64,000 nt of DNA, taken from positions 105,563-169,562 of the forward strand of contig NZ_NJFZ01000016.1 of the NCBI RefSeq assembly GCF_002270355.1, given 5' to 3'. This DNA comes from Flectobacillus sp. BAB-3569. Lineage in GTDB: Bacteria; Bacteroidota; Bacteroidia; Cytophagales; Spirosomataceae. Of the stretch, positions 45,333-54,627 are shown one piece after another. Each line of letters starts with the position of its first letter. Within the stretch, counting starts at the first letter, position 1. The translations under genes were made by a program, and so were the position numbers. The notes under the pieces are model-generated. The model had not been told where the DNA came from. It was given only the letters and a program-made list of their open reading frames with translations, and did not search any database.

Positions 45333-47030
45333 TTATTTCAAAGAAAAATGTTCTGCTAATGGACCGAGCGTTAGGGCAGGGAAGAAGGCAAGAGCTACTA
45401 GGATTAAAATCACAGCAAACATCAGGATACCAAATGTCAGTGTGTCGAGCTGTAAAGTTCCTGCACCAGAGGGAATATGCTTTTTCTTCGCCAAAATTCC
45501 TGCAATAGCCACTGGACCAATAATAGGGATATATCTACTCAAAATCAGGACAATACCTGTCGAGATATTCCAAAATGGTGTATTGTCGCCTAATCCTTCA
45601 AAGCCTGAGCCGTTGTTCGCCGCAGATGAGGTATATTCATAAAGCATTTCTGAAAAACCATGAAATCCTGGGTTATTGAGCCAACCAATATCAGGTTTTT
45701 GATGTGCTACGTAAGATGCTATAGCGGTCCCTAGCAAAATCAAGAAAGGGTGTAAAAGTGCGATGAGTGTGGCAATTTTCATTTCTCGTGCTTCAATCTT
45801 TTTCCCAAACAATTCAGGCGTACGACCTACCATCAAACCAGCAATAAATACGGAAATGATGATGAATACATAAAAGTTAAGAAAACCTACACCTACGCCT
45901 CCATAAAGTGCATTGATCATCATGCCAAGTAGCGCACTCATGCCCGTCAATGGCATCAAACTATCGTGCATCGCATTGACCGAACCGTTAGAGGTAACCG
46001 TTGTAATAATAGCCCAGTAAGTAGAAAAAGTTGTTCCAAAACGAGTTTCTTTTCCTTCCATGTTACCTAAAGTTTGAGCTACTCCCAAGTGGTCAATAGC
46101 AGGATTTCCTTGCCATTCGAAATATAGCGCTGGAGCTATAAGTGCCAAAAAACCTACGGTCATTACTCCAAAAATTACCAAAGCCAATTTTTTACGATTG
46201 AGGTAAAATCCTAAGGCAAAGACCATTGCAATGGGAATCAAGATAATGCTAATACTTTCAATGGCATTACTCCAATAGGTAGGATTTTCGAGCGGGTGAC
46301 TTGAGTTTGCACCAAAGAACCCACCGCCGTTAGTACCTAATTGCTTGATAGCGACCATTGCCGCTGCTGGTCCACGAGCCACTTGTACGGTATTGCCCTC
46401 CAATGTATGGATACTGGCTTTGCCCTCAATGTTCATCGGAACGCCTTCGAAAAGAAGCAAACTTGCTACGATCAAAGCTAACGGTAACAAAATACGTGTG
46501 TTCGATTGAATGAAATAGGTGTAGAAGTTACCTAGTTTTTGGCTTGTTTGTTCACGCATTGCTTTGAACACCACAGCACAAGCAGCCATACCAGTTGCGG
46601 CTGTCACAAATTGTAAAAACATCAAGCAGGTGATTTGTCCTAGATATGACATTCCTGTTTCGCCTGAATAATGTTGTAAGTTACAGTTTACCAAAAACGA
46701 TACTGCTGTATTAAATGCCAAATCGGGCGACATAGAAGGATTATGATCGGGATTCCACGGAAGCCATCCTTGGTTCATCAAAATAAACATAGCAAACAAA
46801 AACCAAATCAGGTTGATGCTTAAAAGTGCTTTTAAACTTTCTTGCCATGTCATTTCGAGCTTGGGATTGATTCCGCCAATTTTATAAAAAAGTCTTTCTA
46901 TGCCTCCAAATATTTTGTCGCTCCAATGCGGAGCACCTGTATAAATGGCAGAAATGTATTTTCCTAAAGGCCATGCCAGTAAAATCGTCAGTACAAAGGT
47001 GGCAATGATGCCTAATAAATCAGTTTCCAT
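45333..47030 (-). CDS. kdpA: K+-transporting ATPase subunit KdpA
   Basis: Ion-channel-like subunit, 565 residues with about ten transmembrane helices. The selectivity-filter repeats are visible: 'NCNLQHYSGETG', 'LGTNGGGFFGANSSHP', 'TVTSNGSVNAMHDSLMP' and 'AANNGSGFEGLGDNTP', including the four conserved glycines. Normal length. First large gene of the operon after kdpF. Confidence 0.97.
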   Translation of the reverse strand: METDLLGIIATFVLTILLAWPLGKYISAIYTGAPHWSDKIFGGIERLFYKIGGINPKLEMTWQESLKALLSINLIWFLFAMFILMNQGWLPWNPDHNPSMSPDLAFNTAVSFLVNCNLQHYSGETGMSYLGQITCLMFLQFVTAATGMAACAVVFKAMREQTSQKLGNFYTYFIQSNTRILLPLALIVASLLLFEGVPMNIEGKASIHTLEGNTVQVARGPAAAMVAIKQLGTNGGGFFGANSSHPLENPTYWSNAIESISIILIPIAMVFALGFYLNRKKLALVIFGVMTVGFLALIAPALYFEWQGNPAIDHLGVAQTLGNMEGKETRFGTTFSTYWAIITTVTSNGSVNAMHDSLMPLTGMSALLGMMINALYGGVGVGFLNFYVFIIISVFIAGLMVGRTPELFGKKIEAREMKIATLIALLHPFLILLGTAIASYVAHQKPDIGWLNNPGFHGFSEMLYEYTSSAANNGSGFEGLGDNTPFWNISTGIVLILSRYIPIIGPVAIAGILAKKKHIPSGAGTLQLDTLTFGILMFAVILILVALAFFPALTLGPLAEHFSLK

Positions 47031-47093
47031 GTTGGGTAATAGGGATTTTCAAAATTGAGCGTTTTCCTACAATTGCGATAGTTGATTGTTAGG

Positions 47094-47174
47094 CTAAAAT
47101 TTTTCAGGTTTTAATAAAACATAAAACAAATAGCCAAAAACGGCGATGGATAAAACCAGCAATAGCGTCATCAT
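47094..47174 (-). CDS. kdpF: K+-transporting ATPase subunit KdpF
   Basis: 26-residue one-helix peptide, starting MMTLLLVLSIAVFGYLFYVL and ending LKPEKF, 63 bases upstream of kdpA. Size, hydrophobic core and position match KdpF, the small lipid-like stabiliser of the complex. The second ATG at 47171 could be the start instead. Confidence 0.85.
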   Translation of the reverse strand: MMTLLLVLSIAVFGYLFYVLLKPEKF

Positions 47175-47194
47175 GATGAATAGGGTTTTGTGTA

Positions 47195-47281
47195 TTAAAT
47201 TTTTTCAAAAAAATCTATCGTCCAATCGAATAGATAGAAGGCCAGAAGACCTAAAAGCACGAGAATGATGGTAAGTAGCAT
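47195..47281 (-). CDS. 28-residue membrane microprotein upstream of kdpF
   Basis: Open frame starting MLLTIILVLLGLLAFYLFDW and ending TIDFFEKI, 20 bases before kdpF. One predicted transmembrane helix with an acidic amphipathic tail. It is not KdpF, which follows as a separate gene, and I do not recognise it. Its position at the head of the operon and its clean hydrophobic design suggest a real second small subunit or a regulator of KdpFABC (inference). Confidence 0.6.
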   Translation of the reverse strand: MLLTIILVLLGLLAFYLFDWTIDFFEKI

Positions 47282-47306
47282 TTTTTTAGGGTTTTTAATT
47301 GTTCTT

Positions 47307-47324
47307 TGCTACTAGGTGTGCCAA
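47307..47324 (-). promoter_or_regulatory. Sigma-54-like promoter upstream of kdp
   Basis: On the minus strand: TTGGCAC, then six bases, then TAGCA. The -24 part is a perfect match to TTGGCAC, but the GG-to-GC spacing is 11 instead of 10 and the -12 part is TAGC instead of TTGC. It is noted because kdp operons of Bacteroidota may be driven by sigma-54 activators and one is present at 6868-8202. Weak as it stands. Confidence 0.3.
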
Positions 47325-47428
47325 AGTCTATTCCAATTCTGCAATTTTTATAATAAATTTCTTGTAATAATCTGATTTACAGTTGGTTATTTTTATGATT
47401 TTTGTTTTGTGGACTTTTTGGATAAATA

Positions 47429-47457
47429 AAAACCCTTCCAAAATGAAAGGGTTTTTT
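47429..47457. terminator. Bidirectional terminator upstream of kdp
   Basis: AAAACCCTT / AAGGGTTTT stem with T-runs on both strands. It isolates the kdp promoter from the right-hand side. Confidence 0.6.
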
Positions 47458-47460
47458 CCA

Positions 47461-47889
47461 AAATGGAAATGATTGTGAATCCAGAAGAGGGTATGTATCA
47501 TGCTGCATTAGCGGTGTATGATGGACTGACAAGCCCAACCATTTCTGAAATCAGAAATTCCAAATATGCATGAGTGCGCTCTGTTTTTGGGTAAAAAAGT
47601 ATGCTTGAAGTCAATAGAAGTACTCCGAACCTATGATTTTCTCGATCAGCGGATTATTTTCCTAGCATTACCCGATATGATATATCCAAAATCAACTAAA
47701 GGATGATTTGAAAAAAATGAATGGATTCCCAGAAAAAGAGTTGCCTGTTATGGATGATTCAGGACAATACAGTATTACGATTTCGAGATTAAATGTAATT
47801 TTATCTAAAAAAGTATTTGGGTATTACGATATTATTTTGGCCTTTGTTAGTAATAAGGTTCATCAATATCAAACTATTTCTGTCATTTC
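47461..47889 (+). other. Possible decayed coding region
   Basis: 430 bases without a convincing gene. Three short open frames follow one another in different phases: 'MEMIVNPEEGMYHAALAVYD' (47464-), 'LFLGKKVCLKSIEVLRTYDF' (47585-) and 'MNGFPEKELPVMDDSGQYS' (47717-47893, overlapping the next start as ATGA). Their composition looks protein-like, so this may be a frameshifted gene fragment. A piece resembling R2 (AAATCAGAAATTCCAAAT) is embedded at 47541-47575. Family unknown. Confidence 0.3.
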
Positions 47890-50280
47890 ATGAATAACAA
47901 ACTATTGACATACGTGTTGACTAACAAGCTTTTAGTAATCTTATTCTTGGCTTTGTGTTGTATCACTTCTGCTTGTTTTCTGAAAAATGGAAGCAGTGCA
48001 TCGGCTGATGCCATCGCAGGGGAGATAGATTATAATTACCATATTCGCCCCATTCTTTCCGATCGCTGTTTTCAATGCCATGGACCCGATGCCAACAAAA
48101 GAGAGGCTGATTTACGTTTAGATACCGAAGAAGCCGCCTACGCTGGTCTGAAAGATAACCCCAAATTTCATGCTATCGTGCCAGGAAAGCCCCATGAGTC
48201 GGCGGTATGGTTGCGTATTGTCACAAAAGATACTGCTGATATCATGCCTCCATTAAACTCAAATCTTAAATTGACAGAGCAAGAAATTACCTTAATTGAG
48301 AAATGGATTAAGCAAGGAGCCAAGTATAAACCTCATTGGGCATTTACAGTACCTCAAAAACCTCAGTTACCCAAAGTCAATGATACGAATTGGCCTCAAA
48401 GCCCGATTGATTATTTTACCTTGACAAAAATGGAAGAAAATGGGCTAAAACCTAACGAAGAAGCCGATAAAGAAAGACTCCTAAAAAGACTTTGTTTAGA
48501 TATTACAGGACTTCCTCCCTCACTCGAATTACAAGAACGTTTTTTGAACGACCCTTCACCTAATGCTTATGAGAAAATAGTAAATGAGCTACTTACTTCG
48601 CCACACTATGGCGAAAAAATGGCGATTGCCTGGCTAGATGTCGCTCGCTATGCCGACTCGCATGGCTATCAGGACGATGGTTTAAGAACTATGTGGCCAT
48701 GGCGTGATTGGGTTATTCATGCTTTTAACAATAATTACAGTTACAGCAAATTTTTAACATGGCAATTGGCTGGGGATGTTATTGTCAAAAATCAAAAGGG
48801 CAATCTACAAAATCCACGTATGAAAGAGGCCGTATTGGCAACAGGGTTCAACCGTAATCATAAAATTACACAAGAAGGTGGCGTAATAGATGAAGAATAC
48901 CGTGTCGAATATGTGACGGATCGTACCAATACCTTTGGTAAAACCTTTTTGGCATTAACTTATGAATGCGCCAAATGTCATGACCATAAATATGATCCTA
49001 TCAAACAAAAAGACTATTATAGCGCTTTTGCCTTTTTTAACCAAGTGCCAGAAAAAGGTTTATTTGGTACCATTGATGCCTCTTTTGCTGACCCCCCAAA
49101 CCTTAAATTGACGAGTAAGGATGTAAAACGTATTTTGAATTTTATCAATAAAAGAGATACAGCCGATGTTTCTGTAATGGTCATGCAAGATGCGGATACC
49201 CTGCGAAAAACGCATGTATTGAATCGTGGAAATTATGACCAGCCTTCTGAGCTTGTTGAGGCACAAATGCCCAAATTTTTACTTTCTTTTGATCCTAAAA
49301 AATATCCTAAAAACCGTCTTGGTTTAGCTCAATGGCTTACAGATGAGAAAAATCCCCTTACCGCAAGAGTCTTTGTCAATCGAATGTGGCAGGAGTTTTT
49401 TGGTCGTGGAATTGTGAAAACTGTGGGCGATTTTGGCATGCAGGGGGAGTTGCCTTCTCATCCTCAATTGCTCGATTGGCTAGCGGTAGATTTTCGTACC
49501 AATCACTGGAATATCAAGCGCTTGGTAAAGCAGATTGTTATGTCGGCAACTTACAAGCAATCTGCTGTTATCACCAAAGAACATTTGGCCAAAGATCCTG
49601 AAAATATTTTGCTGGCTCGTGCGCCTAGAATGCGCCTTTCAGCCGAGTTGGTTCGTGATTTTGTGCTCACAACAAGTGGTTTGCTGAGTCCAATGATTGG
49701 AGGTCCAAGTGTAAAACCTTATCAGCCCAAAGGACTGTGGGAAGTAGCCACATCGGGACGGGGAAGTCTCAAAAGTTATATCCAAGACCACGGAGATAGT
49801 CTTTACCGAAGAGGCATGTATGTATTTATCAAACGTACCGTTCCACCACCTTCTATGCTGATTTTTGATGCTTCAAATCGAGATCAATGTGAAGTAAAAC
49901 GCTCCAGAACCAACACGCCACTACAAGCATTAGTGATGCTGAATGACCCTGTCATTTTGGAATCGGCTAGAGTATTAGCAGAAAAAATAGCTCTTGAAAA
50001 CAATACTGATGATGATAAAATCAAAAAGGTTTTTCGTACTGTCCTTTGTCGAAATGGAAAGGAGAAAGAATTAGCGGTATTTGAAAAATATTTTAACAGT
50101 GAAAAAGAAGTTTTTAGTCAAAATCCTCAAAAAGCACTGAAACTATTGAGAGTAGGAGAGAAGCCTTCTTTGCTGGCATCGGCAAAAGCGAAATACAAGA
50201 CCCATTTACGTCCTACGGCCGCTGCTTTGATGCAGTCGGTGCTTATGATGTATAACCTTGAAGAAGCAATTATGAAATAA
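47890..50280 (+). CDS. PSCyt1-DUF1549-DUF1553 lipoprotein with cytochrome-c motif
   Basis: 796 residues. Lipoprotein signal with 'ITSAC' (C29); cytochrome-like PSCyt1 domain with heme motif 'CFQCH' (60-64) and 'IMPPLNS' as possible axial-ligand region; DUF1549 ('PIDYFTLTKMEENGLKPN', 'ERLLKRLCLDITGLPPS', 'WLDVARYADSHGYQDDG'); DUF1553 ('LTARVFVNRMWQEFFGRGI', 'RMRLSAELVRDFVLTTSGLL'). Such proteins are common in planctomycetes and also found in Cytophagales, always with a DUF1501 partner, as here. The biochemical role is not established; degradation of complex organics with an extracytoplasmic heme step is a guess. Confidence 0.88.
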   Translation: MNNKLLTYVLTNKLLVILFLALCCITSACFLKNGSSASADAIAGEIDYNYHIRPILSDRCFQCHGPDANKREADLRLDTEEAAYAGLKDNPKFHAIVPGKPHESAVWLRIVTKDTADIMPPLNSNLKLTEQEITLIEKWIKQGAKYKPHWAFTVPQKPQLPKVNDTNWPQSPIDYFTLTKMEENGLKPNEEADKERLLKRLCLDITGLPPSLELQERFLNDPSPNAYEKIVNELLTSPHYGEKMAIAWLDVARYADSHGYQDDGLRTMWPWRDWVIHAFNNNYSYSKFLTWQLAGDVIVKNQKGNLQNPRMKEAVLATGFNRNHKITQEGGVIDEEYRVEYVTDRTNTFGKTFLALTYECAKCHDHKYDPIKQKDYYSAFAFFNQVPEKGLFGTIDASFADPPNLKLTSKDVKRILNFINKRDTADVSVMVMQDADTLRKTHVLNRGNYDQPSELVEAQMPKFLLSFDPKKYPKNRLGLAQWLTDEKNPLTARVFVNRMWQEFFGRGIVKTVGDFGMQGELPSHPQLLDWLAVDFRTNHWNIKRLVKQIVMSATYKQSAVITKEHLAKDPENILLARAPRMRLSAELVRDFVLTTSGLLSPMIGGPSVKPYQPKGLWEVATSGRGSLKSYIQDHGDSLYRRGMYVFIKRTVPPPSMLIFDASNRDQCEVKRSRTNTPLQALVMLNDPVILESARVLAEKIALENNTDDDKIKKVFRTVLCRNGKEKELAVFEKYFNSEKEVFSQNPQKALKLLRVGEKPSLLASAKAKYKTHLRPTAAALMQSVLMMYNLEEAIMK

Positions 50281-50396
50281 GCTTTCGGCAGTCGGCGATG
50301 GGCACTTGGCAGAAATGTTTCTTCGATTTTCTGGAAACGTTTAGCTGTCAATTTTTTGCCTTGGATTCCTTTGATAAATATCCTTTTTGTACTAGT

Positions 50397-50560
50397 AGGA
50401 AATCGTGCAAAATAAGATTTAAGTTGTGTGTTTAGGCACTAGGCAACAGGCACAAGGCAAAGAGTGTTAATGTGTTTTTTAGTAATTACAGATATGTTTT
50501 GCCGAAAGCCCATTGCTGAAAGCCGTAAGCTCAAAATTCAATTTTATCCACTAACTTAAT
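50397..50560 (-). repeat. R1 repeat, full-length copy
   Basis: AATCGTGCAAAATAAGATTT, GCACTAGGCAACAGGCACAA, GGCAAAGAGTGTTAATG, GCCGAAAGCCCATTGCTGAA, end TTATCCACTAACTTAATC. It lies between the DUF1553 and DUF1501 genes; the sequence just before it (50281-50320) also resembles R1 fragments. Confidence 0.65.
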
Positions 50561-50589
50561 CAACAGAATAAAGCACCCAATCATAGAAG

Positions 50590-52047
50590 ATGAATAAGAA
50601 TGAATTTATAGAAAATCGTCTAAATATCAACCGCAGACACTTCATGGGAAAAATGGCTGCGGGTATTGGTGGACTTGCGCTAGGCTCGCTGTTAGTACCA
50701 GATTTGTTTAGAGGTTCGGCTGATGACGCCGAAAGTTTACCTCTAGGAATTGCACATTTTGCCCCAAAAGCAAAACGTGTGATTTACCTATTTCAAAATG
50801 GTGCTCCTTCACAATACGAAAGTTTTGAGTACAAGCCCTTACTCAACAAAATGGCAGGTCAAGAATTACCTGCTTCTATTCGTATGGGGCAACGTTTAAC
50901 GGGAATGACGGCAAGTCAGGCTAAATTTCCCTTGGTGGGATCTTACTTCAAATTTGCCCAGCACGGTCAATCAGGCATTTGGATGAGCGAGTTGTTTCCC
51001 AATATCGCCAATATTGCCGATGATATTTGTATGATTAAAACCATGAATACTGAGGCTATTAATCACGACCCAGCTCTTACCTTTATGCAAACTGGCGCAC
51101 AACAAGGCAATCGTCCGAGTATGGGTGCATGGGTAAGCTATGGTCTTGGGAGTGAAAATAAAAACTTACCAGCATTTTCGGTTCTATTATCAAGAGGCAA
51201 AGGAAACGGACAAGGAGTATATTCAAAACTTTGGTCAAATGGATTTTTAGACTCAACCCATCAAGGTGTGGTATTTAGTAGCGGCGAGGATCCTATCTTG
51301 TATCTCAATAACCCTGCTAACTCAGATAGGGCTTCGCATCGTAAAATGTTAGATCATTTGGCCGAACTCAATAATATGGCTTATGATGATTTTGGTGACC
51401 CAGAAATTAAAGCCAAAGTACAGCAATACGAAATGGCGTATCGTATGCAAACGGCTGTTCCTGAGCTAACTGACCTCAGTAAAGAACCTGACTATATTGT
51501 CAAAATGTATGGTCCAGAATGTCTTGTTCCTGGAACTTTTGCGGCTAACTGTCTTTTAGCTCGTAAACTTTCTGAAGCTGGCGTTCGTTTTGTTCAGCTC
51601 TACCATCAGGGTTGGGATCAACACGGTAATCTGGTTGGTGAAATGCCTATGCAAGCCCAAGATACCGATCGTGCCTCAGCTGCCTTGATTACTGACCTCA
51701 AACAAAGGGGCTTACTCGACGAAACACTTGTGATTTGGGGTGGCGAATTTGGGCGTACCAATTATGTTCAGGGTACAGCTTCAAAGGATAACTATGGTCG
51801 CGATCACCATCCAAGAGCCTATTGCACGTTTATGGCTGGTGGTGGCGTAAAACCAGGCACTGTGTATGGTGAAACGGATGACTTTGGATATAATATTGTC
51901 AAAGATCCTGTGCATATCAACGACTTCCATGCGACTATTATGCATTTGATGGGTATCAATCACGAAAAGCTTACTTACAAGCATTTGGGTCGTCGCTATC
52001 GACTTACCGATTTAGCAGGTAAAGTATTGCCAGGATTGATGGCTTAG
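50590..52047 (+). CDS. Tat-exported DUF1501 (sulfatase-like) protein
   Basis: 485 residues with leader 'NINRRHFMGKMAAGIGGLAL' (twin arginine at 15-16). DUF1501 proteins share the alkaline-phosphatase/sulfatase-like fold; visible signatures are 'VIYLFQNGAPSQYESFEYKP', 'MIKTMNTEAINHDPALTFMQ', 'VQLYHQGWDQHGNLVGEMP', 'LVIWGGEFGRTNYVQG' and 'GRDHHPRAYCTFMAGGG'. The standard genomic partner of DUF1549/1553 proteins. Substrate unknown. Confidence 0.9.
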   Translation: MNKNEFIENRLNINRRHFMGKMAAGIGGLALGSLLVPDLFRGSADDAESLPLGIAHFAPKAKRVIYLFQNGAPSQYESFEYKPLLNKMAGQELPASIRMGQRLTGMTASQAKFPLVGSYFKFAQHGQSGIWMSELFPNIANIADDICMIKTMNTEAINHDPALTFMQTGAQQGNRPSMGAWVSYGLGSENKNLPAFSVLLSRGKGNGQGVYSKLWSNGFLDSTHQGVVFSSGEDPILYLNNPANSDRASHRKMLDHLAELNNMAYDDFGDPEIKAKVQQYEMAYRMQTAVPELTDLSKEPDYIVKMYGPECLVPGTFAANCLLARKLSEAGVRFVQLYHQGWDQHGNLVGEMPMQAQDTDRASAALITDLKQRGLLDETLVIWGGEFGRTNYVQGTASKDNYGRDHHPRAYCTFMAGGGVKPGTVYGETDDFGYNIVKDPVHINDFHATIMHLMGINHEKLTYKHLGRRYRLTDLAGKVLPGLMA

Positions 52048-52070
52048 TTTGAGTGCTGAATTAGATCTAA

Positions 52071-52185
52071 GTAGTCAGGCAATAGGCACAAGGCAAAGAG
52101 TGTTAACATGTTTTTAATAACCTCAGCCATGCTTTTTTCCAAAGCCCACGGCCGAAAGCCGTTACCTGAAAGCCCAAAACACAAC
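52071..52185 (-). repeat. R1 repeat, partial copy
   Basis: GTCAGGCAATAGGCACAAGG, CAAAGAGTGTTAACATG, CCAAAGCCCACGGCCGAAAG, CCGTTACCTGAAAGCCC. It fills the space between the DUF1501 gene and the next one. Confidence 0.6.
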
Positions 52186-52239
52186 AAGGTTGTTGAGTAT
52201 TCCAAAACCCATTTTCTTTCTAAATATTGACTCATTTAC

Positions 52240-54387
52240 ATGTCTCGTTTTCAACATATACTTTCATATTTACTTTTTGCACTGCATATTTTATTGCTAT
52301 TCTTGCTTCTTTTTCAAGAAAAAGTAAATATTCCTATCGGATTTCAAACCATAGGTCGAATGCACCCTATGGTTTTACATTTACCTATTGGACTACTATT
52401 AATCACAGGGTTATTTTGGTTTTGTAAGCAAGAGTTTGAAGGAGAAAATTTTCCTAAACTCTTTAGATTTGTGCTAGCTATCACAGCTATTACTGCTAGT
52501 GTGGCTGCCTTAATGGGTTTCTTTCTGTCAAAAGAAGAGGGTTATACCGCAAGTCTGCTTACTTGGCACAAATACTCAGGCATAGTGCTAAGTTTCTTAT
52601 GCTATGGGCTTTGGATAATATATCAACCTGTAGTCAAGACACGTATTTTTACGCCAGTTTTGAGCCTAAGTTTAGTTGTATTGTTAGTCACAGGGCATTA
52701 TGGAGCTAGTTTGACTCATGGTGAGGACTATTTATTTCCTAACAATAAAGAAGAAACTGAGCTTGTGTTTACCGAAGATACGCCCATTTTCGAAGCGGTC
52801 ATTCAGCCTATTTTAAAAGAAAAATGCTACCAGTGTCATAATGAACAAAAAACTAAAGGTGGCTTACTGATGACAACTCTAGCTGGCTTAAAAAAAGGAG
52901 GCAAAAACGGACCTATTTGGATGAGTGGTAACGCACTTCAAAGCCATTTGATTGAACGTGCCAATTTGCCTCTTGACGACAAAAAGCACATGCCACCCAA
53001 GGGCAAAACTCAGCTTACGCCTGAAGAAATTGCGGTACTTAGCGCTTGGATTAATGATGGAACAGACACCAAAAAGACACTTAAACAATTGGCTGTCAAT
53101 AGTCCTATAAAAGCGTATTGGGAGAAAAATAAGAAACACCAGTCGTCCATGACGGAAGTTGCTTACGATTTTGAGCCAGCAAACGAACAAACGCTCCAGA
53201 AGCTCAATACGCCTTTTAGAGTGATTTTTCCATTGGCAAATGGTTCTCCAGCCTTACAAGCTGATTTCTTTGTGCGTCAAGCCTTCAAAAAGGAACAATT
53301 AAGCGAGCTAGCCGACATCAAAGAGCAATTAGTGGTGCTAAATGTATCCAATATGCCCATTACAAACGATGATCTCAAAACCATAGGACAATTTGAACAT
53401 TTAGAAAAACTCGTTTTAAATAATACCGACATTACTGGCGAAAATTTATCCAGTCTTCAAAGCTTAATAAACTTAAAATCTTTGTCTTTATCAGGTACAA
53501 AGCAGAGTAAAAACTCCTTAATCCAATTGGCAAAGTTACCAGCTCTCAAGCAAGTGTACGTTTGGAATACTTCGCTTACCGAATTGGAGGTGAATGAAAT
53601 ACAAAAGCAGTTTCCTGCTATTCACTTCGAAAAAGGGTATATTCCTACCGATACAGAAATGCTTAAGCTCACGCCTCCAATCCTTGAGAATGAAGATTTT
53701 GTGCTTAGTAAACCTACGCTCATTTCATTCAAACATCCTTTGAAAGGCGTTACGATCCGATATACTGTTAATGGGCAACAACTCGACTCATTGAATTCTC
53801 CTGTATACCAAAAGCCCTTTGAACTCAATACTTATACAATACTCAAAGCAAAGGCTGTCAAAGCGCATTGGTACGCCAGCGATGTGGTTGAGTACGTCTT
53901 TTTCAAAGGAAAACATCATCCTAAAAGTGTAGAATTAATTAATCAGCCCAATCCTCAATACATGGGTGAAGGAGGAAGTACCCTGATAAATTTGAAAAAG
54001 GGTGACCCCAACGACTTTAAAAATAAGGCTTGGTTAGGTTACCGTGAAAAACCTTTTGAAGCGCTTTTTACTTTTGACAAACCAACGCCCATCCAGTCGG
54101 TAATGCTCAGTCTTGGACGAAATTTGGGAGGTTTTATATTTCCTCCTACTTCTATCGAAATATGGGCAGGAAATAGTAAAAGCAGTTTGCAATTAATACA
54201 AAAAATCAATCCCACTCAGCCTTTGAAAGACAGTCCTGTGCGTATTGAACCAATCGAGATAACTTTAAAAGCGGGTAGTTATTCTTTTATTAAAGTTATC
54301 GCTCGACCTGTAACCAAACTTCCTAGTTGGCATAATGGCAAAGGACAACCGGGATGGGTATTTATTGATGAAGTGTTTTTTAACTAA
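52240..54387 (+). CDS. Membrane cytochrome-c-domain protein with LRR and CHB_HEX modules
   Basis: 715 residues. Four or five N-terminal transmembrane helices of DUF2231-like type ('MHPMVLHLPIGLLLITGLFW', to about residue 155). PSCyt1-type cytochrome domain with 'CYQCH' (196-200) and 'MPPKGKTQLTPEEIAVLSAW'. Leucine-rich-repeat-like section ('FEHLEKLVLNNTDITGENLS', 'LINLKSLSLSGTKQSKNSL'), a chitobiase/hexosaminidase-C-like module ('VTIRYTVNGQQLDSLNSPVY') and a discoidin-like C-terminus. It is probably the membrane anchor and electron acceptor for the preceding two gene products (inference from context). Confidence 0.85.
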   Translation: MSRFQHILSYLLFALHILLLFLLLFQEKVNIPIGFQTIGRMHPMVLHLPIGLLLITGLFWFCKQEFEGENFPKLFRFVLAITAITASVAALMGFFLSKEEGYTASLLTWHKYSGIVLSFLCYGLWIIYQPVVKTRIFTPVLSLSLVVLLVTGHYGASLTHGEDYLFPNNKEETELVFTEDTPIFEAVIQPILKEKCYQCHNEQKTKGGLLMTTLAGLKKGGKNGPIWMSGNALQSHLIERANLPLDDKKHMPPKGKTQLTPEEIAVLSAWINDGTDTKKTLKQLAVNSPIKAYWEKNKKHQSSMTEVAYDFEPANEQTLQKLNTPFRVIFPLANGSPALQADFFVRQAFKKEQLSELADIKEQLVVLNVSNMPITNDDLKTIGQFEHLEKLVLNNTDITGENLSSLQSLINLKSLSLSGTKQSKNSLIQLAKLPALKQVYVWNTSLTELEVNEIQKQFPAIHFEKGYIPTDTEMLKLTPPILENEDFVLSKPTLISFKHPLKGVTIRYTVNGQQLDSLNSPVYQKPFELNTYTILKAKAVKAHWYASDVVEYVFFKGKHHPKSVELINQPNPQYMGEGGSTLINLKKGDPNDFKNKAWLGYREKPFEALFTFDKPTPIQSVMLSLGRNLGGFIFPPTSIEIWAGNSKSSLQLIQKINPTQPLKDSPVRIEPIEITLKAGSYSFIKVIARPVTKLPSWHNGKGQPGWVFIDEVFFN

Positions 54388-54567
54388 TCTTTGAAAACCC
54401 TCTCAAAGTTATCCTAGTAATAGCATTGCCTACCATGACAAGCTATCAAAATGCGTTTAAACAACCTATGGCTATAATATTTTGGAAGTATCTTTATAAT
54501 AACAGATGTGTCTGTAGAGACGTATCTCTGATTAATGGCACAATTTTATATTGACTATTACTTTTAC

Positions 54568-54575
54568 TAAATTTG
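54568..54575 (+). promoter_or_regulatory. Candidate -7 box for the lysR gene
   Basis: TAAATTTG fits TAnnTTTG, 52 bases before the ATG. A TTG lies at 54551-54553, but the 14-base spacing is shorter than usual. Confidence 0.35.
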
Positions 54576-54627
54576 ATTTTATGTCCTTACTTGTTTAGGA
54601 TTTTCTTGAATCATTATAGCTATCTCT

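Noticed and set aside
47307..47324. Firm sigma-54 promoter for kdp
   Set aside because: The -24 element is perfect, but the spacing is one base too long and the -12 element has a mismatch, so it is listed only as a weak candidate.
47708..47893. 61-codon frame overlapping the DUF1553 start
   Set aside because: The ATGA overlap is suggestive but the product is unrecognised and preceded by broken frames; kept only as a possible decayed gene.
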